Positions 35,472 through 45,283 are shown, counted from the first letter of the stretch. The stretch is 64,000 bases of DNA from an uncultured Prevotella sp. (GCA_905198745.1 CAJKDU010000008.1:1-64000), one strand, 5' to 3'. Notes: a model not told the origin generated them from the sequence alone. A program made the numbers and translations.

Positions 35472-36944
35472 ATGAACATATTCCTGCAATATGCATTGCT
35501 CTTCACGGCTGCCGTCGGTGTGGCGTCCTGCTCTGACGACGACCAAATCGACGTGACGGACATCACTGTGCCCGATGGCTATGAACTGTCTGCAGGTACA
35601 GCCACAGGGTTCTACAACTCGTCGGTAGCCTACGACCAGGGTGCCGACTGGCTGTCGGGAGCCTACAACGCCCGATTCAATTCTGGCGACCAACTCTACG
35701 ACAACGTGAAGTCGTCTAACAACAACGGACACGGCGGTGGCTTGGGTCCTGTATACGCCGGCTATTCATGCGGTTCGTGCCACCGCAACGCCGGACGTAC
35801 GGAGCCTACCTACTGGACCAACTTCAAGAACCGTACCGACAAGACATCCAACACGGTTGACGGTTCGGGCCCTTACGGCTTCACCTCATCGCTCATCTAT
35901 ATCACCCGCAAGAACGGCACCTTCTTCCCCAACTACGGCCGTGTGATCCACGACCAGTCCATCTATGGCGTGAAACCTGAAGGCAAACTAAAGGTAGAGA
36001 TAGACTCCATGGAGTATCAATTCCCCGACGGCGAGAAGTACACGCTCTGCCTGCCCAAGTTCTCCATCACCGAATGGTATGCCGAGAAAATCAAGCCCGA
36101 AGACCTCTTCTGCACCGTGCGTGTGCCTTTGCGCCACGTGGGTATGGGACAGATGATGGCCATCGACCGCCACGAGATTGAGGAACTTGCCAAGAAGAGC
36201 AACTATCCCGAATGGGGCATCAGCGGTCGCTGCAACTACATCACCGAGAAAGGTGTGCGCCAGCTCGGACTCTCCGGCAACAAGGCACAGCACGCCGACC
36301 TAACCGTGGAACTCGGTTTCTCGAGCGACATGGGTATGACCAACAGCCGCTATCCCGAGGAAATATGCGAAGGACAGTCGCAGATGAAGGATGGCTCCAT
36401 GATGGGTCTTTCCTATGAGCAACTCGACTGTACCACCGAGCAGATGGAAGACGTGGACCTCTACATGCACTGCCTCTCAGTGCCCGCACGACGCAACGTG
36501 AACGACCCCGACGTGATTGCAGGCGAGAAACTCTTCTACCAGTGTGGTTGCCACCTCTGCCATGTCACCACGCTCCACACCCAGAAGCGCGGCTCCACCC
36601 TTCTGGCAGGCACCAACATCCCCAAGCTCGGCGGACAGACCATCCATCCTTATTCCGACTTCCTGCTCCACGACATGGGCAGCGAGATTATGGGTGTGGG
36701 TCTGAACGATAACTTCGTCAGCGGACTGGCACGCGGCAACGAGTGGCGTACCACACCTCTCTGGGGCATCGGTCTGCAGAAGAAAGTGAACGGCCACACC
36801 TATTTCCTCCACGACGGACGCGCCCGCAACTTCACCGAGGCCATCATGTGGCACGGCGGCGAGGGCGAAGCCTCGAAGAACAAATTCAAGAATCTCACCA
36901 AGACACAGCGCAACCAGCTCATTCAGTTCCTCTGGTCGCTTTAA
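35472..36944 (+). CDS. DUF1111 di-haem oxidoreductase-like lipoprotein
   Basis: The 490-residue precursor has a lipobox ending GVASC (C20). Two haem c sites are visible: CGSCH at C100-H104 and CHLCH at C360-H364. The C-terminal region (WGIGLQKKVNGHTYFLHDGR, RNFTEAIMWHGGEGEASKNK) matches the di-haem 'thiol oxidoreductase' family (COG3488, DUF1111). It probably transfers electrons in the periplasm or at the surface. A start codon farther inside is unlikely because the signal peptide would be lost. Confidence 0.9.
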   Translation: MNIFLQYALLFTAAVGVASCSDDDQIDVTDITVPDGYELSAGTATGFYNSSVAYDQGADWLSGAYNARFNSGDQLYDNVKSSNNNGHGGGLGPVYAGYSCGSCHRNAGRTEPTYWTNFKNRTDKTSNTVDGSGPYGFTSSLIYITRKNGTFFPNYGRVIHDQSIYGVKPEGKLKVEIDSMEYQFPDGEKYTLCLPKFSITEWYAEKIKPEDLFCTVRVPLRHVGMGQMMAIDRHEIEELAKKSNYPEWGISGRCNYITEKGVRQLGLSGNKAQHADLTVELGFSSDMGMTNSRYPEEICEGQSQMKDGSMMGLSYEQLDCTTEQMEDVDLYMHCLSVPARRNVNDPDVIAGEKLFYQCGCHLCHVTTLHTQKRGSTLLAGTNIPKLGGQTIHPYSDFLLHDMGSEIMGVGLNDNFVSGLARGNEWRTTPLWGIGLQKKVNGHTYFLHDGRARNFTEAIMWHGGEGEASKNKFKNLTKTQRNQLIQFLWSL

Positions 36945-36962
36945 CCATCAACAACAACGACA

Positions 36963-38228
36963 ATGAAATACAACAGAATATTTGCCATTACTATGGCATC
37001 ATTGCTTTCAGCAACTGCTTTTGCAGAAACAGAAACTAAAGAAGTCAACGCCACCACAACCGAGGAGGCTCCCGCAGCCAAACTCGATATGGAGAACGGT
37101 GTGCTCCCCATCGCCGACGACCGTGGCTTCACCCTGCAGTCGAAGGACGGCAACTTCGTGTTCAAGCCCTACCTCTACATCCAGAGCACACTCAACCTGA
37201 AATACTATGACGACGAGGGACTCGACAAGGCCTACAACCAGGATAACATTGCCAATTCCGGCTTCGCCATGCCTTATGCCATCATCGGATTCACCGGTAA
37301 GGCTTTCGGCAAGATTGACTACAATGTGTGCATCAACGCAGCTGCCTCTGGCGGCAACGTACTCCAGCAGGCATGGATTGACTATGCCGTGAACCCTGCA
37401 CTGCGCTTCCGCGCCGGTAAGTTCAAGACTCCTTTCACCCATGCTTACCTTACCACACTTGGCGAGACGCTCTTCCCCCAAGTGCCCACATCGCTCACCG
37501 CCACCAGCATCATGCCTTATTCGCTCAATGCCGTGACGCCAACCATTGGCACAGGCTTTGACCTCGGCTTAGAGGTGCACGGTGTGATTAACAACAAGGT
37601 GGGCTACGAAGTAGGTCTGTTCAATGGTACTGGCGCTTCGGTTAACACCGCCACCAAGGGCTTCAGCGACGACAACCATTTGCCTTCACTCCTCTATGCA
37701 GGCCGTCTCTACTACATGCCCAACGGACCTATGCCCATGACTCAGGGCAACTCCAAGATACTCAACCTCGACAAGATGCTTATCGGCGTGAGCGCCAACT
37801 ATAACAACGAGGCTGAAAGCGAAAGCACCAATGACTTCCGTGCCGGACTGGAATTTGCCTGGCTCAAGAACCGCTGGTATTTCGCTGCCGAGGCTTACTA
37901 TATGCACGTGGGCTTCACCAAGCGCCAGAAGATAAATGAGACCTACAACTACTGGGGTGCTTATGCACAGGCCGGCTACTTCGTGGCTCCGCAGTGGCAG
38001 GTGGGTCTGCGCTACGACTTCATGGACCGCAACGGTTCGTCGAAAGACGGATTCCTCAACATGCCTGCTGCCGTGGTGAACTACTTTGTGCCGAAGACCA
38101 ACATCAAGCTTTCCGCCATGTATCAGTATATCGGCCGCACTGGTCATGCCACACAGCTCGACCGCGACCTCGACGACCTGGGCATCAGCACCCATACGGC
38201 TTGCGTGATGATGCAGTTCGCATTCTAA
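36963..38228 (+). CDS. Outer-membrane porin-like beta-barrel protein (second copy)
   Basis: The 421-residue precursor has a signal peptide ending TAFA before ETET, the same mature start as the first porin of the cluster. The barrel shows FVFKPYLYIQSTLNLKYYDD, LRFRAGKFKTPFTHAYL, NNKVGYEVGLFNGTG and a terminal strand ending MMQFAF. It resembles phosphate-selective OprO/OprP porins. It sits 18 bases after the DUF1111 gene and 15 before the haem lipoprotein, so it is clearly cotranscribed. Confidence 0.82.
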   Translation: MKYNRIFAITMASLLSATAFAETETKEVNATTTEEAPAAKLDMENGVLPIADDRGFTLQSKDGNFVFKPYLYIQSTLNLKYYDDEGLDKAYNQDNIANSGFAMPYAIIGFTGKAFGKIDYNVCINAAASGGNVLQQAWIDYAVNPALRFRAGKFKTPFTHAYLTTLGETLFPQVPTSLTATSIMPYSLNAVTPTIGTGFDLGLEVHGVINNKVGYEVGLFNGTGASVNTATKGFSDDNHLPSLLYAGRLYYMPNGPMPMTQGNSKILNLDKMLIGVSANYNNEAESESTNDFRAGLEFAWLKNRWYFAAEAYYMHVGFTKRQKINETYNYWGAYAQAGYFVAPQWQVGLRYDFMDRNGSSKDGFLNMPAAVVNYFVPKTNIKLSAMYQYIGRTGHATQLDRDLDDLGISTHTACVMMQFAF

Positions 38229-38243
38229 ACTAAAGCAAAAGCA

Positions 38244-38954
38244 ATGAAACACAAGATATTCATCTCTCTCATCACTGCCCTGACATGCCTCACGGCTTGC
38301 GACGACGGACGCATCTACAGCCATGTGGATGTAGACAGCTTCGGACGTTCACTCAAGCTTACAGGCACGCTCACTGGGCTTGACAATTGGACGAGCGACT
38401 ACTACGTGGCAGTGGCAGGGTTCACATCCGACAGCGAGTATGCCTCAATATCGAAAAGAGTGAAGGCTGATGCCAACGGAAACGTGTCGATTGTGATGAA
38501 CAATATACCAGACGACGTGACGAAAGTGCAGCTTTGTGTGCTCGACCGCCTTCGCCGACATGTGGTCACCCTGCAGGAGGCCGACATTGAGGGCATCCGC
38601 GACACCATCCGCATGGATGTGTCGGCAATGGACGCCAGCATGTTCGGAGCCATTCAGAAGAGTTTCCTCAACACCACGTGCGTGAACTGCCACGGAGCGA
38701 GCAACCATTCTGCTGCCGGTCTCAACCTCACCGAGGGCCATGCTTTGGCCGACATGGTGGGTGTTGACTCCAAGCGCGTGAGTGGTCACAAGATTGTGGA
38801 GGCAGGCAATGCCTCAAGCAGCGTGCTCCACATGGTGCTCCACGACGAGCATGTGGACGGTATCTCGATGAACCACTTCGACCTCGTCTCGGAGGACAAT
38901 GCCAACACCCTGCTGCCCATGATAGACAACTGGATTGACAATGGTGTCAAGTAG
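38244..38954 (+). CDS. Mono-haem c-type cytochrome lipoprotein
   Basis: The 236-residue precursor has a lipobox ending LTAC (C19). A beta-rich N-terminal domain (about 35-135) precedes a single haem c site CVNCH (C146-H150), and the C-terminal part (ILLHMVLHDEHVDGI-like, NTLLPMIDNWIDNGVK) resembles the end of cytochrome c domains. It is probably an electron carrier anchored in the envelope and paired with the DUF1111 protein. The family of the N-terminal domain is not recognised. Confidence 0.8.
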   Translation: MKHKIFISLITALTCLTACDDGRIYSHVDVDSFGRSLKLTGTLTGLDNWTSDYYVAVAGFTSDSEYASISKRVKADANGNVSIVMNNIPDDVTKVQLCVLDRLRRHVVTLQEADIEGIRDTIRMDVSAMDASMFGAIQKSFLNTTCVNCHGASNHSAAGLNLTEGHALADMVGVDSKRVSGHKIVEAGNASSSVLHMVLHDEHVDGISMNHFDLVSEDNANTLLPMIDNWIDNGVK

Positions 38955-38980
38955 GCACCGCACAACACATATTCACCATT

Positions 38981-40123
38981 ATGAACACATTGAACACTTT
39001 ACAATTCGACAAGGCTCATGCCGACATATTCAAGTTTGACAACGACACTGAGGTGACGGAATACCACGTGATGTTCCATGTGGACGACCCCACACTTCCT
39101 TTTGCCGACCAACTGGAGGCCATCCTCGGCGCTTATGGCTCGGTGGTAGAGGACAAGCTGTCGGGTGCCGTGTGCATCTTCAAGCGCTACTTCCTCAGCG
39201 ACTCCTCCAACCAGGAGGATGACGTAGCTGCCGCCGACCTCACCGACTGCGCCAAGAGCATCATCCAGCAGGCTCCGCTCGACGGTACCAAGGTGGCTCT
39301 CTGGGCCTACCTCATGACCGGCGTACAGACCGGCGTGGCCAAGAGCGGACTCTACGAGGTGCGCCACGGAAGCTATCGCCATCTGTGGAACGGCGGCGCC
39401 CACAACATGGCTGCCAACTCTGAATACCAGACACGACTGCTCTTCAACGAGTATAACATGCAACTCATAGAAGAGGGCTGCACTCTGAAGGACAATTGCA
39501 TCCGCACATGGTTCTTCGTCAACGACGTGGACCTGAACTATGGCGGCGTGGTTCGTGCCCGCAACCAGTTCTTCTTCACCCAGGGACTCACCTCGAAGAC
39601 TCACTTCATCTCTTCTACTGGCATTGGTGGAAGACAGGCAGACCCCAACGTGCTCTCGCAGATGGACAACTATGCCGTGCAGGGCATTGACAAGGAGCAT
39701 GTGGAGTTTCTCTATGCGCCTACTCACCTTAACCGCACGAGTGAATACGGCGTGAGTTTCGAACGTGGCACCATGGTTGACTATGGTGACCGTCGTCAGG
39801 TGTTCATCTCCGGCACAGCGAGTATCAACAATAAGGGCGAAGTGGTCTATCCCAAGGACATACGCCGCCAGACCCAGCGCATGTGGGAGAATGTGGAAGC
39901 ACTGCTCAGCGAGGCCGACTGCTCGTTCGAGGACGTGGGCATGATGGTGGTCTACTTGCGCGACACGGCTGACTATAGTGTAGTGAGCAAGCTCTTCAGC
40001 GAGCGTTTCCAGGGCCGCCCCTATGTCATTGTCCATGCACCCGTGTGCCGTCCGGGATGGCTGATCGAGATGGAGTGTATGGCTGTGCGCAAGACACACA
40101 GTCCGCAGTACAAGGCGTTCTAA
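38981..40123 (+). CDS. Rid/YjgF-fold protein, chorismatase-like
   Basis: The 380-residue cytoplasmic protein ends in a Rid-like domain: VFISGTASINNKGEVVYPKD, then RMWENVEALLSEADCSFEDV, MVVYLRDTADYSVV and RPYVIVHAPVCRPGWLIEME. The order and length resemble the FkbO/Hyg5/XanB2 chorismatase family, which cleaves chorismate to hydroxybenzoate-type products. A generic Rid hydrolase cannot be excluded. It has no signal peptide, unlike the exported proteins around it, and lies 26 bases after the cytochrome gene. Confidence 0.65.
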   Translation: MNTLNTLQFDKAHADIFKFDNDTEVTEYHVMFHVDDPTLPFADQLEAILGAYGSVVEDKLSGAVCIFKRYFLSDSSNQEDDVAAADLTDCAKSIIQQAPLDGTKVALWAYLMTGVQTGVAKSGLYEVRHGSYRHLWNGGAHNMAANSEYQTRLLFNEYNMQLIEEGCTLKDNCIRTWFFVNDVDLNYGGVVRARNQFFFTQGLTSKTHFISSTGIGGRQADPNVLSQMDNYAVQGIDKEHVEFLYAPTHLNRTSEYGVSFERGTMVDYGDRRQVFISGTASINNKGEVVYPKDIRRQTQRMWENVEALLSEADCSFEDVGMMVVYLRDTADYSVVSKLFSERFQGRPYVIVHAPVCRPGWLIEMECMAVRKTHSPQYKAF

Positions 40124-40227
40124 TATCAAAATTGTAGAATAATCTTCGGTTTATATACTAAATCAAGACAAGAACACGTTGAAAAGTTAGCTGGGCATGT
40201 CGCCCTAACAACATTCAACCCCAAGCA

Positions 40228-42234
40228 ATGAAACACATCAACAAGGGCTTGTCCCTTCTTTACATCTTTATCATCGGAGTCTTGGGTGTGGCCACTTTTG
40301 TGGAGCAGGCCCAAGGCTCTGCTTATTCTGCCCGTTACGTGTACCACACGTGGTGGTTTTTCGCTCTTTGGGCACTGCTCTTCGTGGTGGCGTGTGTGGT
40401 GATGGCAAGGCAGAGTCTGTGGCAACGTCGTGCGGTGTTCATGCTCCACGTGTCCATGGGGGTTATCCTGCTCGGGGCTGCCACATCTTTTATTACCTCT
40501 TCCGAGGGCACGCTTCATTTGCGACAGGGCAAGTCGGCCACCCACTATACGTTGACTGAAGGCGGTGGCAGGGCGCAGTTGCCTTTTAGGCAACTGACGC
40601 TGCAAAGTTTCTCCGTTGAATGTTATCCCGGTACACAGGCACCACAGGACTTCGTGAGTCATGTGACGTTTACCACCCGGGAGGGCAGGGTGGAGAAGCG
40701 GGTCATCTCGATGAACAACATCCTTACCTTCCAGGGCTATCGCTTCTACCAGAGTTCGTTCGACAGTGACCTCCACGGCAGCATACTCTCAGTGGGTTAC
40801 GACCCTTGGGGCACGCCAATCACCTATCTGGGCTATCTGCTCTTGGCGGTGTCGGTGGTGATGGTGCTCGTGGCCAAGGGCGAAACATTCCGGCGGCTGC
40901 TGCGTTCGCCTTTGCTCCGCGAGGGAGCATTGGTGCTCGTGCTGCTCTTCTGTGCCGCCCCGTTCAGTGGTCTGGAAGCCAGAAGCTTGCCCACCCTTAA
41001 CCGCGACAAGGCGGAACGGCTGGCACGGATGCCGGTGGTCTACAACGACCGCGTGGCTCCGCTCAGCACACTGGCTCACGACTTCCTCACCAAACTCTAT
41101 GGCAGCAGTACCTATCACGGGCTTACTGCCGAACAGGTGGTCTACGGATGGCTGAAGCGGCCGGATGTGTGGAAGACGGAACCCATGCTCAAGGTGAAGG
41201 ATGCCGAGCTCAGACGGCAGTTGGGTGTGGAGGGAAAATATGTGCGGCTTGCCGACCTTTTCGATATCTACGGCCAATATAAGTTGCAACCCACCATCCA
41301 AGGCGGACACGAAACAAAGGCGGTGAGAGAACTCGACGAAAAGGTGGGCATCATCCTCATGCTTACCGAGGGCCAGCTCATCAAGCCTGCCCATGGTGCC
41401 GACGTCTCGCGTTTGGAAGCAGAGGTGTTCTACAACGAGCATCCGGTGAACATGCCGCTTGCCATGGGATGCCTCACGCTGGGTGTGCTCACGCTGGTGG
41501 TCTTGGCTGTGCCGGGACTGAAACACAGGCGTTGGCTCCTCCGTGGTGGCTGGGTGTTGCTTGCCGTGGCCACGTTTGTGCTGGGGGCTTCCTATATACT
41601 GCGTTGGTATGTGAGCGGACGTGTGCCGCTGGGCAACGGCTATGAGACGATGCTCTTCATGGCTCTTTCGGTCATGGTGGTGGCATTGGCAGTGAGTCGT
41701 AGGATGGCGGTGGTATTGCCGTTCGGCTTCCTGTTGGCTGGGTTCACGCTTCTGGTGTCGTTCCTGAGCATGATGAATCCGCAGATTACTCCCCTGATGC
41801 CCGTTCTCCAGTCGCCCCTGCTCTCCATCCACGTAAGTGTAGTAATGATGGCCTATTCGCTCCTGGCGTTCACCATGCTCTGCGGTGTAGCCGTGTTGGC
41901 ATTGGGCAACCGGGCCGACGCTCGTCTTTCCGATACACTGACGCTCCTTTCCCGACTGATGCTCTATCCGGCTGTGTTCCTGTTGGCAGTGGGCATCTTC
42001 TTGGGTGCCGTGTGGGCAAATGTGTCGTGGGGCAAGTATTGGGGATGGGACCCTAAGGAAGTGTGGGCGCTCATCACGCTCATGGTCTATGCAGTGCCGC
42101 TCCACAGGTCAGTCTTTCTCGGGGCGATGAAGACGCGTGCTTACCATCTGTATATGGTGCTGGCGTTCCTCAGTGTGCTGATGACTTATTTCGGTGTGAA
42201 CTATTTCCTCGGCGGCATGCATTCTTACGCTTGA
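40228..42234 (+). CDS. Cytochrome c biogenesis protein CcsBA
   Basis: The 668-residue membrane protein fuses a CcsB/ResB-like N-terminal half (four helices and a periplasmic domain, about 1-330) with a CcsA/ResC half. The latter carries the tryptophan-rich haem-handling motif VSWGKYWGWDPKEVWAL near residue 600, with conserved His residues in flanking loops. It exports haem and attaches it to CxxCH proteins (System II). Its position at the end of a cluster encoding two CxxCH lipoproteins indicates it matures them. A 104-base gap precedes it, without a clear promoter. Confidence 0.92.
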   Translation: MKHINKGLSLLYIFIIGVLGVATFVEQAQGSAYSARYVYHTWWFFALWALLFVVACVVMARQSLWQRRAVFMLHVSMGVILLGAATSFITSSEGTLHLRQGKSATHYTLTEGGGRAQLPFRQLTLQSFSVECYPGTQAPQDFVSHVTFTTREGRVEKRVISMNNILTFQGYRFYQSSFDSDLHGSILSVGYDPWGTPITYLGYLLLAVSVVMVLVAKGETFRRLLRSPLLREGALVLVLLFCAAPFSGLEARSLPTLNRDKAERLARMPVVYNDRVAPLSTLAHDFLTKLYGSSTYHGLTAEQVVYGWLKRPDVWKTEPMLKVKDAELRRQLGVEGKYVRLADLFDIYGQYKLQPTIQGGHETKAVRELDEKVGIILMLTEGQLIKPAHGADVSRLEAEVFYNEHPVNMPLAMGCLTLGVLTLVVLAVPGLKHRRWLLRGGWVLLAVATFVLGASYILRWYVSGRVPLGNGYETMLFMALSVMVVALAVSRRMAVVLPFGFLLAGFTLLVSFLSMMNPQITPLMPVLQSPLLSIHVSVVMMAYSLLAFTMLCGVAVLALGNRADARLSDTLTLLSRLMLYPAVFLLAVGIFLGAVWANVSWGKYWGWDPKEVWALITLMVYAVPLHRSVFLGAMKTRAYHLYMVLAFLSVLMTYFGVNYFLGGMHSYA

Positions 42235-42348
42235 TAAGGTGAGTGTATAGGCGAAGGGCTGACGTAGGAATAACTGAGTGATTGCAGAAAAGAATACGAG
42301 GAAGTGTTGCAGAAAGTATATCTCCCTTTTGAATAGAACAAAATAGCC

Positions 42349-42954
42349 ATGAAACATCAATTCGTAGAGACAATAAAGATTAAGGATGGAGAGGCACGAG
42401 CCCTTTCGTACCATCAAAGTCGGATGGAAAGAACCATCAGACAATTTTTCCCTTCGTTATGCTCTGCGTCCATGCCTTCATTGAGGAGACTGGTAATTCC
42501 TACGGCAAACATGAACTGTTACAAGGCGAGAGTAGTCTATGGCGAACAAGGGGTGGAGAAAGTAGAGTATGCTCCGTACGCTATGCACAATATAGAATCC
42601 TTGCAAGTGGTCGAAGACAACACGATAACGTACGACTATAAAAGTACGGACCGAAGCTGCCTCAATGCCTTGATTGAAAAGAAAGGAGCGTGTGATGAAA
42701 TCATCATTGTCAAGCACGGGCTTCTAACGGACACCTCGTTTACAAATCTCGCCATATACGACGGCAAGCAATGGCTGACTCCCAAGCACCCGTTACTGCC
42801 CGGAACGAAAAGAGCCGCACTTTTAGAGAAAGGAATAATCATTGAAGCCAATATAACATTGGATGATTTGCTGAAGGCCGACAAGCTAAGCCTTTTCAAT
42901 GCGATGATAGAGTTTGGCGAAATGGAAGTAGCTATATCGAATGTCCACTTTTAA
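42349..42954 (+). CDS. Class IV aminotransferase / aminodeoxychorismate lyase-like
   Basis: The 201-residue protein matches fold type IV PLP enzymes, close to PabC (4-amino-4-deoxychorismate lyase). It has an N-terminal ETIKIKDGEARALSYHQSRM, a candidate PLP lysine K59 in NCYKARVVYG, TDTSFTNLAIYDGKQWLTP-type substrate-loop sequence, and the terminal LFNAMIEFGEME. It would form 4-aminobenzoate for folate. No pabA or pabB is nearby. It may or may not be expressed with the CcsBA gene 114 bases upstream. Confidence 0.82.
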   Translation: MKHQFVETIKIKDGEARALSYHQSRMERTIRQFFPSLCSASMPSLRRLVIPTANMNCYKARVVYGEQGVEKVEYAPYAMHNIESLQVVEDNTITYDYKSTDRSCLNALIEKKGACDEIIIVKHGLLTDTSFTNLAIYDGKQWLTPKHPLLPGTKRAALLEKGIIIEANITLDDLLKADKLSLFNAMIEFGEMEVAISNVHF

Positions 42955-43202
42955 CAGGTCTCTACTTTACCTGATACACTGTTCGTTTTTGTGGTCACAA
43001 TTAATAAGTCGATTAAAGATATTCCGATTCGTCAAATGGTACCTATCACCAGACGGAACCGCTTTCCCATACAGGAGTAAACCACAACCGCCTGTGTTGT
43101 CACATTCCAATATCGGATAATTCTCTTATTAACTCTCCTGGTGGTCAGGCCTTTGTTTCAATTTTCTTCATGATAATGCGACTATATTGAGAATATCAAT
43201 CT
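42955..43202. other. Intergenic, nothing recognised
   Basis: No gene, promoter or structure is supported between the class IV gene and the repeat copy C that begins at 43203. Confidence 0.5.
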
Positions 43203-43475
43203 CGCGCGCACGCGCGCAGGTAAAGTTTTCAAAACACACACCACTATCTATCACTAATGGCGTTTTCTGCGACTTAACTGTTTGACAACAAGCAGTTTAA
43301 CATGAGTGATAGATGCGTGATAGATGCAAAATTATCCATCACTCTATCACGCTTTCGCAACAACGATAAGAGCGTTGAATAACATTAAAACGATTGCCCA
43401 AAATCTGTCCGACACTTTGGGCAACGACTGCCCGTGGTTTGGGCAATGAGTGCCCAGTGCTTGGGACAATCCGTA
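43203..43475 (+). repeat. Dispersed intergenic repeat, copy C
   Basis: The copy begins with CGCGCGCACGCGCGCAGG (43203-43220), then CACCACTATCTATCAC near 43240, GAGTGATAGATGCGTGATAG near 43311, ATCCATCAC near 43335 and a 3' block with two tandem hairpins GGGCA-n5-TGCCC near 43420 and 43440. It shares this order with copy A. From here to 43790 nothing else is recognised. Confidence 0.85.
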
Positions 43476-43796
43476 AACATGCCATTAACGATGCGTTACT
43501 CTGCCTTTACTCGGTTTTTCCAGGATTTGTTGGTTACATAACTTTATGCCATTATCAGATGGAAAGCGAAAAGAGTTGTGTTGGGGCTTCAGTTGAAAGG
43601 TGCTGTCTAACTTGTGGCTGTCATCGGATGGAAAAGATATGGACTACGGAAACTTAATCCATGCTCGGTCGGTTTTGTATAAACAGGTCAACTTGAAAAC
43701 ATAAACATCCCAATCGCGTGTGGACATAGCATGGTAATGGAATCAAGTTTTTTTCGGTTTCTTTTTCGTTATATACCATTTCCCGAGCATTTCCAC

Positions 43797-43827
43797 TTGC
43801 TTTGTTACCGGATTCTTGTTATCTTTG
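43797..43827 (+). promoter_or_regulatory. Promoter of the GH28 gene
   Basis: TTG (43797-43799), 20 bases, then TATCTTTG (43820-43827), 39 bases before the ATG at 43866. Confidence 0.75.
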
Positions 43828-43865
43828 CACCTATATTTATCATACAACAAATCATTTTCCCAATC

Positions 43866-45269
43866 ATGCAAAACAAACATCTACGTCTATGTGTATTGTG
43901 CGGATTGCTGTTTGCCGGATTCGCCTTGGGCAGCGCGCATGGCACAACCAACGACAGAAGGATTGAACTCCGTGACAGTATACTCCACCACATCACGGGA
44001 GCAACGTTGCCGACCAAGACCATTGTCATCACTTCACTTGGAGCCAAGGCCGACGGCAAGTCCGACTGTCTTCGCGCTTTTCGGAAAGCATTTAAGCAAG
44101 CACAGAAACAGGGTGGGGCACGGATTGTGGTGCCTCGGGGCACCTATTTCCTCCGTGGACCGCTCCACTTGGTGAGCAACCTGTGTCTTGAACTTCAGGA
44201 GGGAGCCACCCTCAAGTTTACACCCGACCCGAAGTGCTATCCTTTGGTCAACACCAGTTGGGAGGGCACCTTCCTCTATAACTACTCGCCTTTCATCTAT
44301 GGGTATGGTCTGCACGATGTGACCATCACCGGCAAGGGCACTATCGACGGCAATGCCATGACCACCTTCGCCACATGGCGCAGCAAGCAAAAGAAAGGCC
44401 AAGAACAGAGCCGATACATGAACAACGAGGGACTACATTTGGAATTGCGCAAGTTTGGCGATGGATGGTTCCTCCGCCCGCAACTGCTGCAGCTCTACCA
44501 GTGCAGGAACATCACCTTGGAAGGCGTGAAAATCATCAACTCACCCTTCTGGTGCGTGCATTTGCTGAAGAGTGAGAACATCATTTGCCGCGGCCTGCGC
44601 TACGATGCCAAACTGGTGAACAATGATGGCATCGACCCCGAGTGCTCGCGCAATATACTGATTGAGGACGTGCACTTCGACAACGGCGACGACAACATAG
44701 CCATCAAGAGCGCACGCAACTATGACGGGTGGCGCACGAATATGCCCACCGAAAATGTAATCATCCGCAACTGTCACTTCAAGGGACTACATGCCGTGGT
44801 GATAGGCAGTGAAATGTCGTCGGGCGTGAGAAACGTGTTTGTGGAGAACTGCGACTATGCCGGCTACTGCAAGCGCGGCATCTATGTGAAGACCAATCCC
44901 GACCGCGGAGGTTTCGTGAAGAATCTGTATGTCAACAACTGCAAGTTCGGCAATGTGGAAGACTTGTTCTACATCACCAGCATGTATGCCGGCGAGGGAC
45001 AGAAAAGCAAGTACTTTTCCGACATCAGCGACATCTACGTGGACGGCCTATCGTGCCAGCAAGCATCGGCAGCCGCCATTGTGCTGCAGGGCACCGGGGC
45101 AAAGCCCATACGCCGGGTGGAGTTCAGAAACGTGGAAGTGGGCGAAGCCAAGATAGGCATGAGCATTGACCAGGCCCCCGAAGTATCCTTCTCCAACTGC
45201 CACATAGGCGGCAAGGCAGGCACCCCCACTCAGGTGACCGCCAAGGACCGGATATTCGAGAAGAAATAA
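43866..45269 (+). CDS. GH28 family glycosidase (polygalacturonase-like), exported
   Basis: The 467-residue precursor has a signal peptide (about 1-27) and a right-handed beta-helix. The pectate-lyase-type N-terminal entry is ITSLGAKADGKSDCLRAFRK. The GH28 active-site order is present: NNDGIDPECSRN (an NxD region), DNGDDNIAIKS (DD), VIGSEMSSGVRNV (normally GHG or GxE) and RGIYVKTNPDRGG (RIK-like). It would hydrolyse galacturonides or rhamnogalacturonan in the periplasm. The usual GHG is spelled GSE, as in some exo-acting relatives. It stands alone with its own promoter. Confidence 0.87.
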   Translation: MQNKHLRLCVLCGLLFAGFALGSAHGTTNDRRIELRDSILHHITGATLPTKTIVITSLGAKADGKSDCLRAFRKAFKQAQKQGGARIVVPRGTYFLRGPLHLVSNLCLELQEGATLKFTPDPKCYPLVNTSWEGTFLYNYSPFIYGYGLHDVTITGKGTIDGNAMTTFATWRSKQKKGQEQSRYMNNEGLHLELRKFGDGWFLRPQLLQLYQCRNITLEGVKIINSPFWCVHLLKSENIICRGLRYDAKLVNNDGIDPECSRNILIEDVHFDNGDDNIAIKSARNYDGWRTNMPTENVIIRNCHFKGLHAVVIGSEMSSGVRNVFVENCDYAGYCKRGIYVKTNPDRGGFVKNLYVNNCKFGNVEDLFYITSMYAGEGQKSKYFSDISDIYVDGLSCQQASAAAIVLQGTGAKPIRRVEFRNVEVGEAKIGMSIDQAPEVSFSNCHIGGKAGTPTQVTAKDRIFEKK

Positions 45270-45283
45270 GAGCAAATAGAATT

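Noticed and set aside
38999..40129. Open frame antisense to the Rid-like gene
   Set aside because: Mirror of the coding strand with no motif or signal; the plus-strand gene is clear.
40789..42105. Open frame antisense to CcsBA, Gln/His/Arg rich
   Set aside because: Shadow composition; the plus strand has membrane helices and the WGWDPKEVWAL motif.
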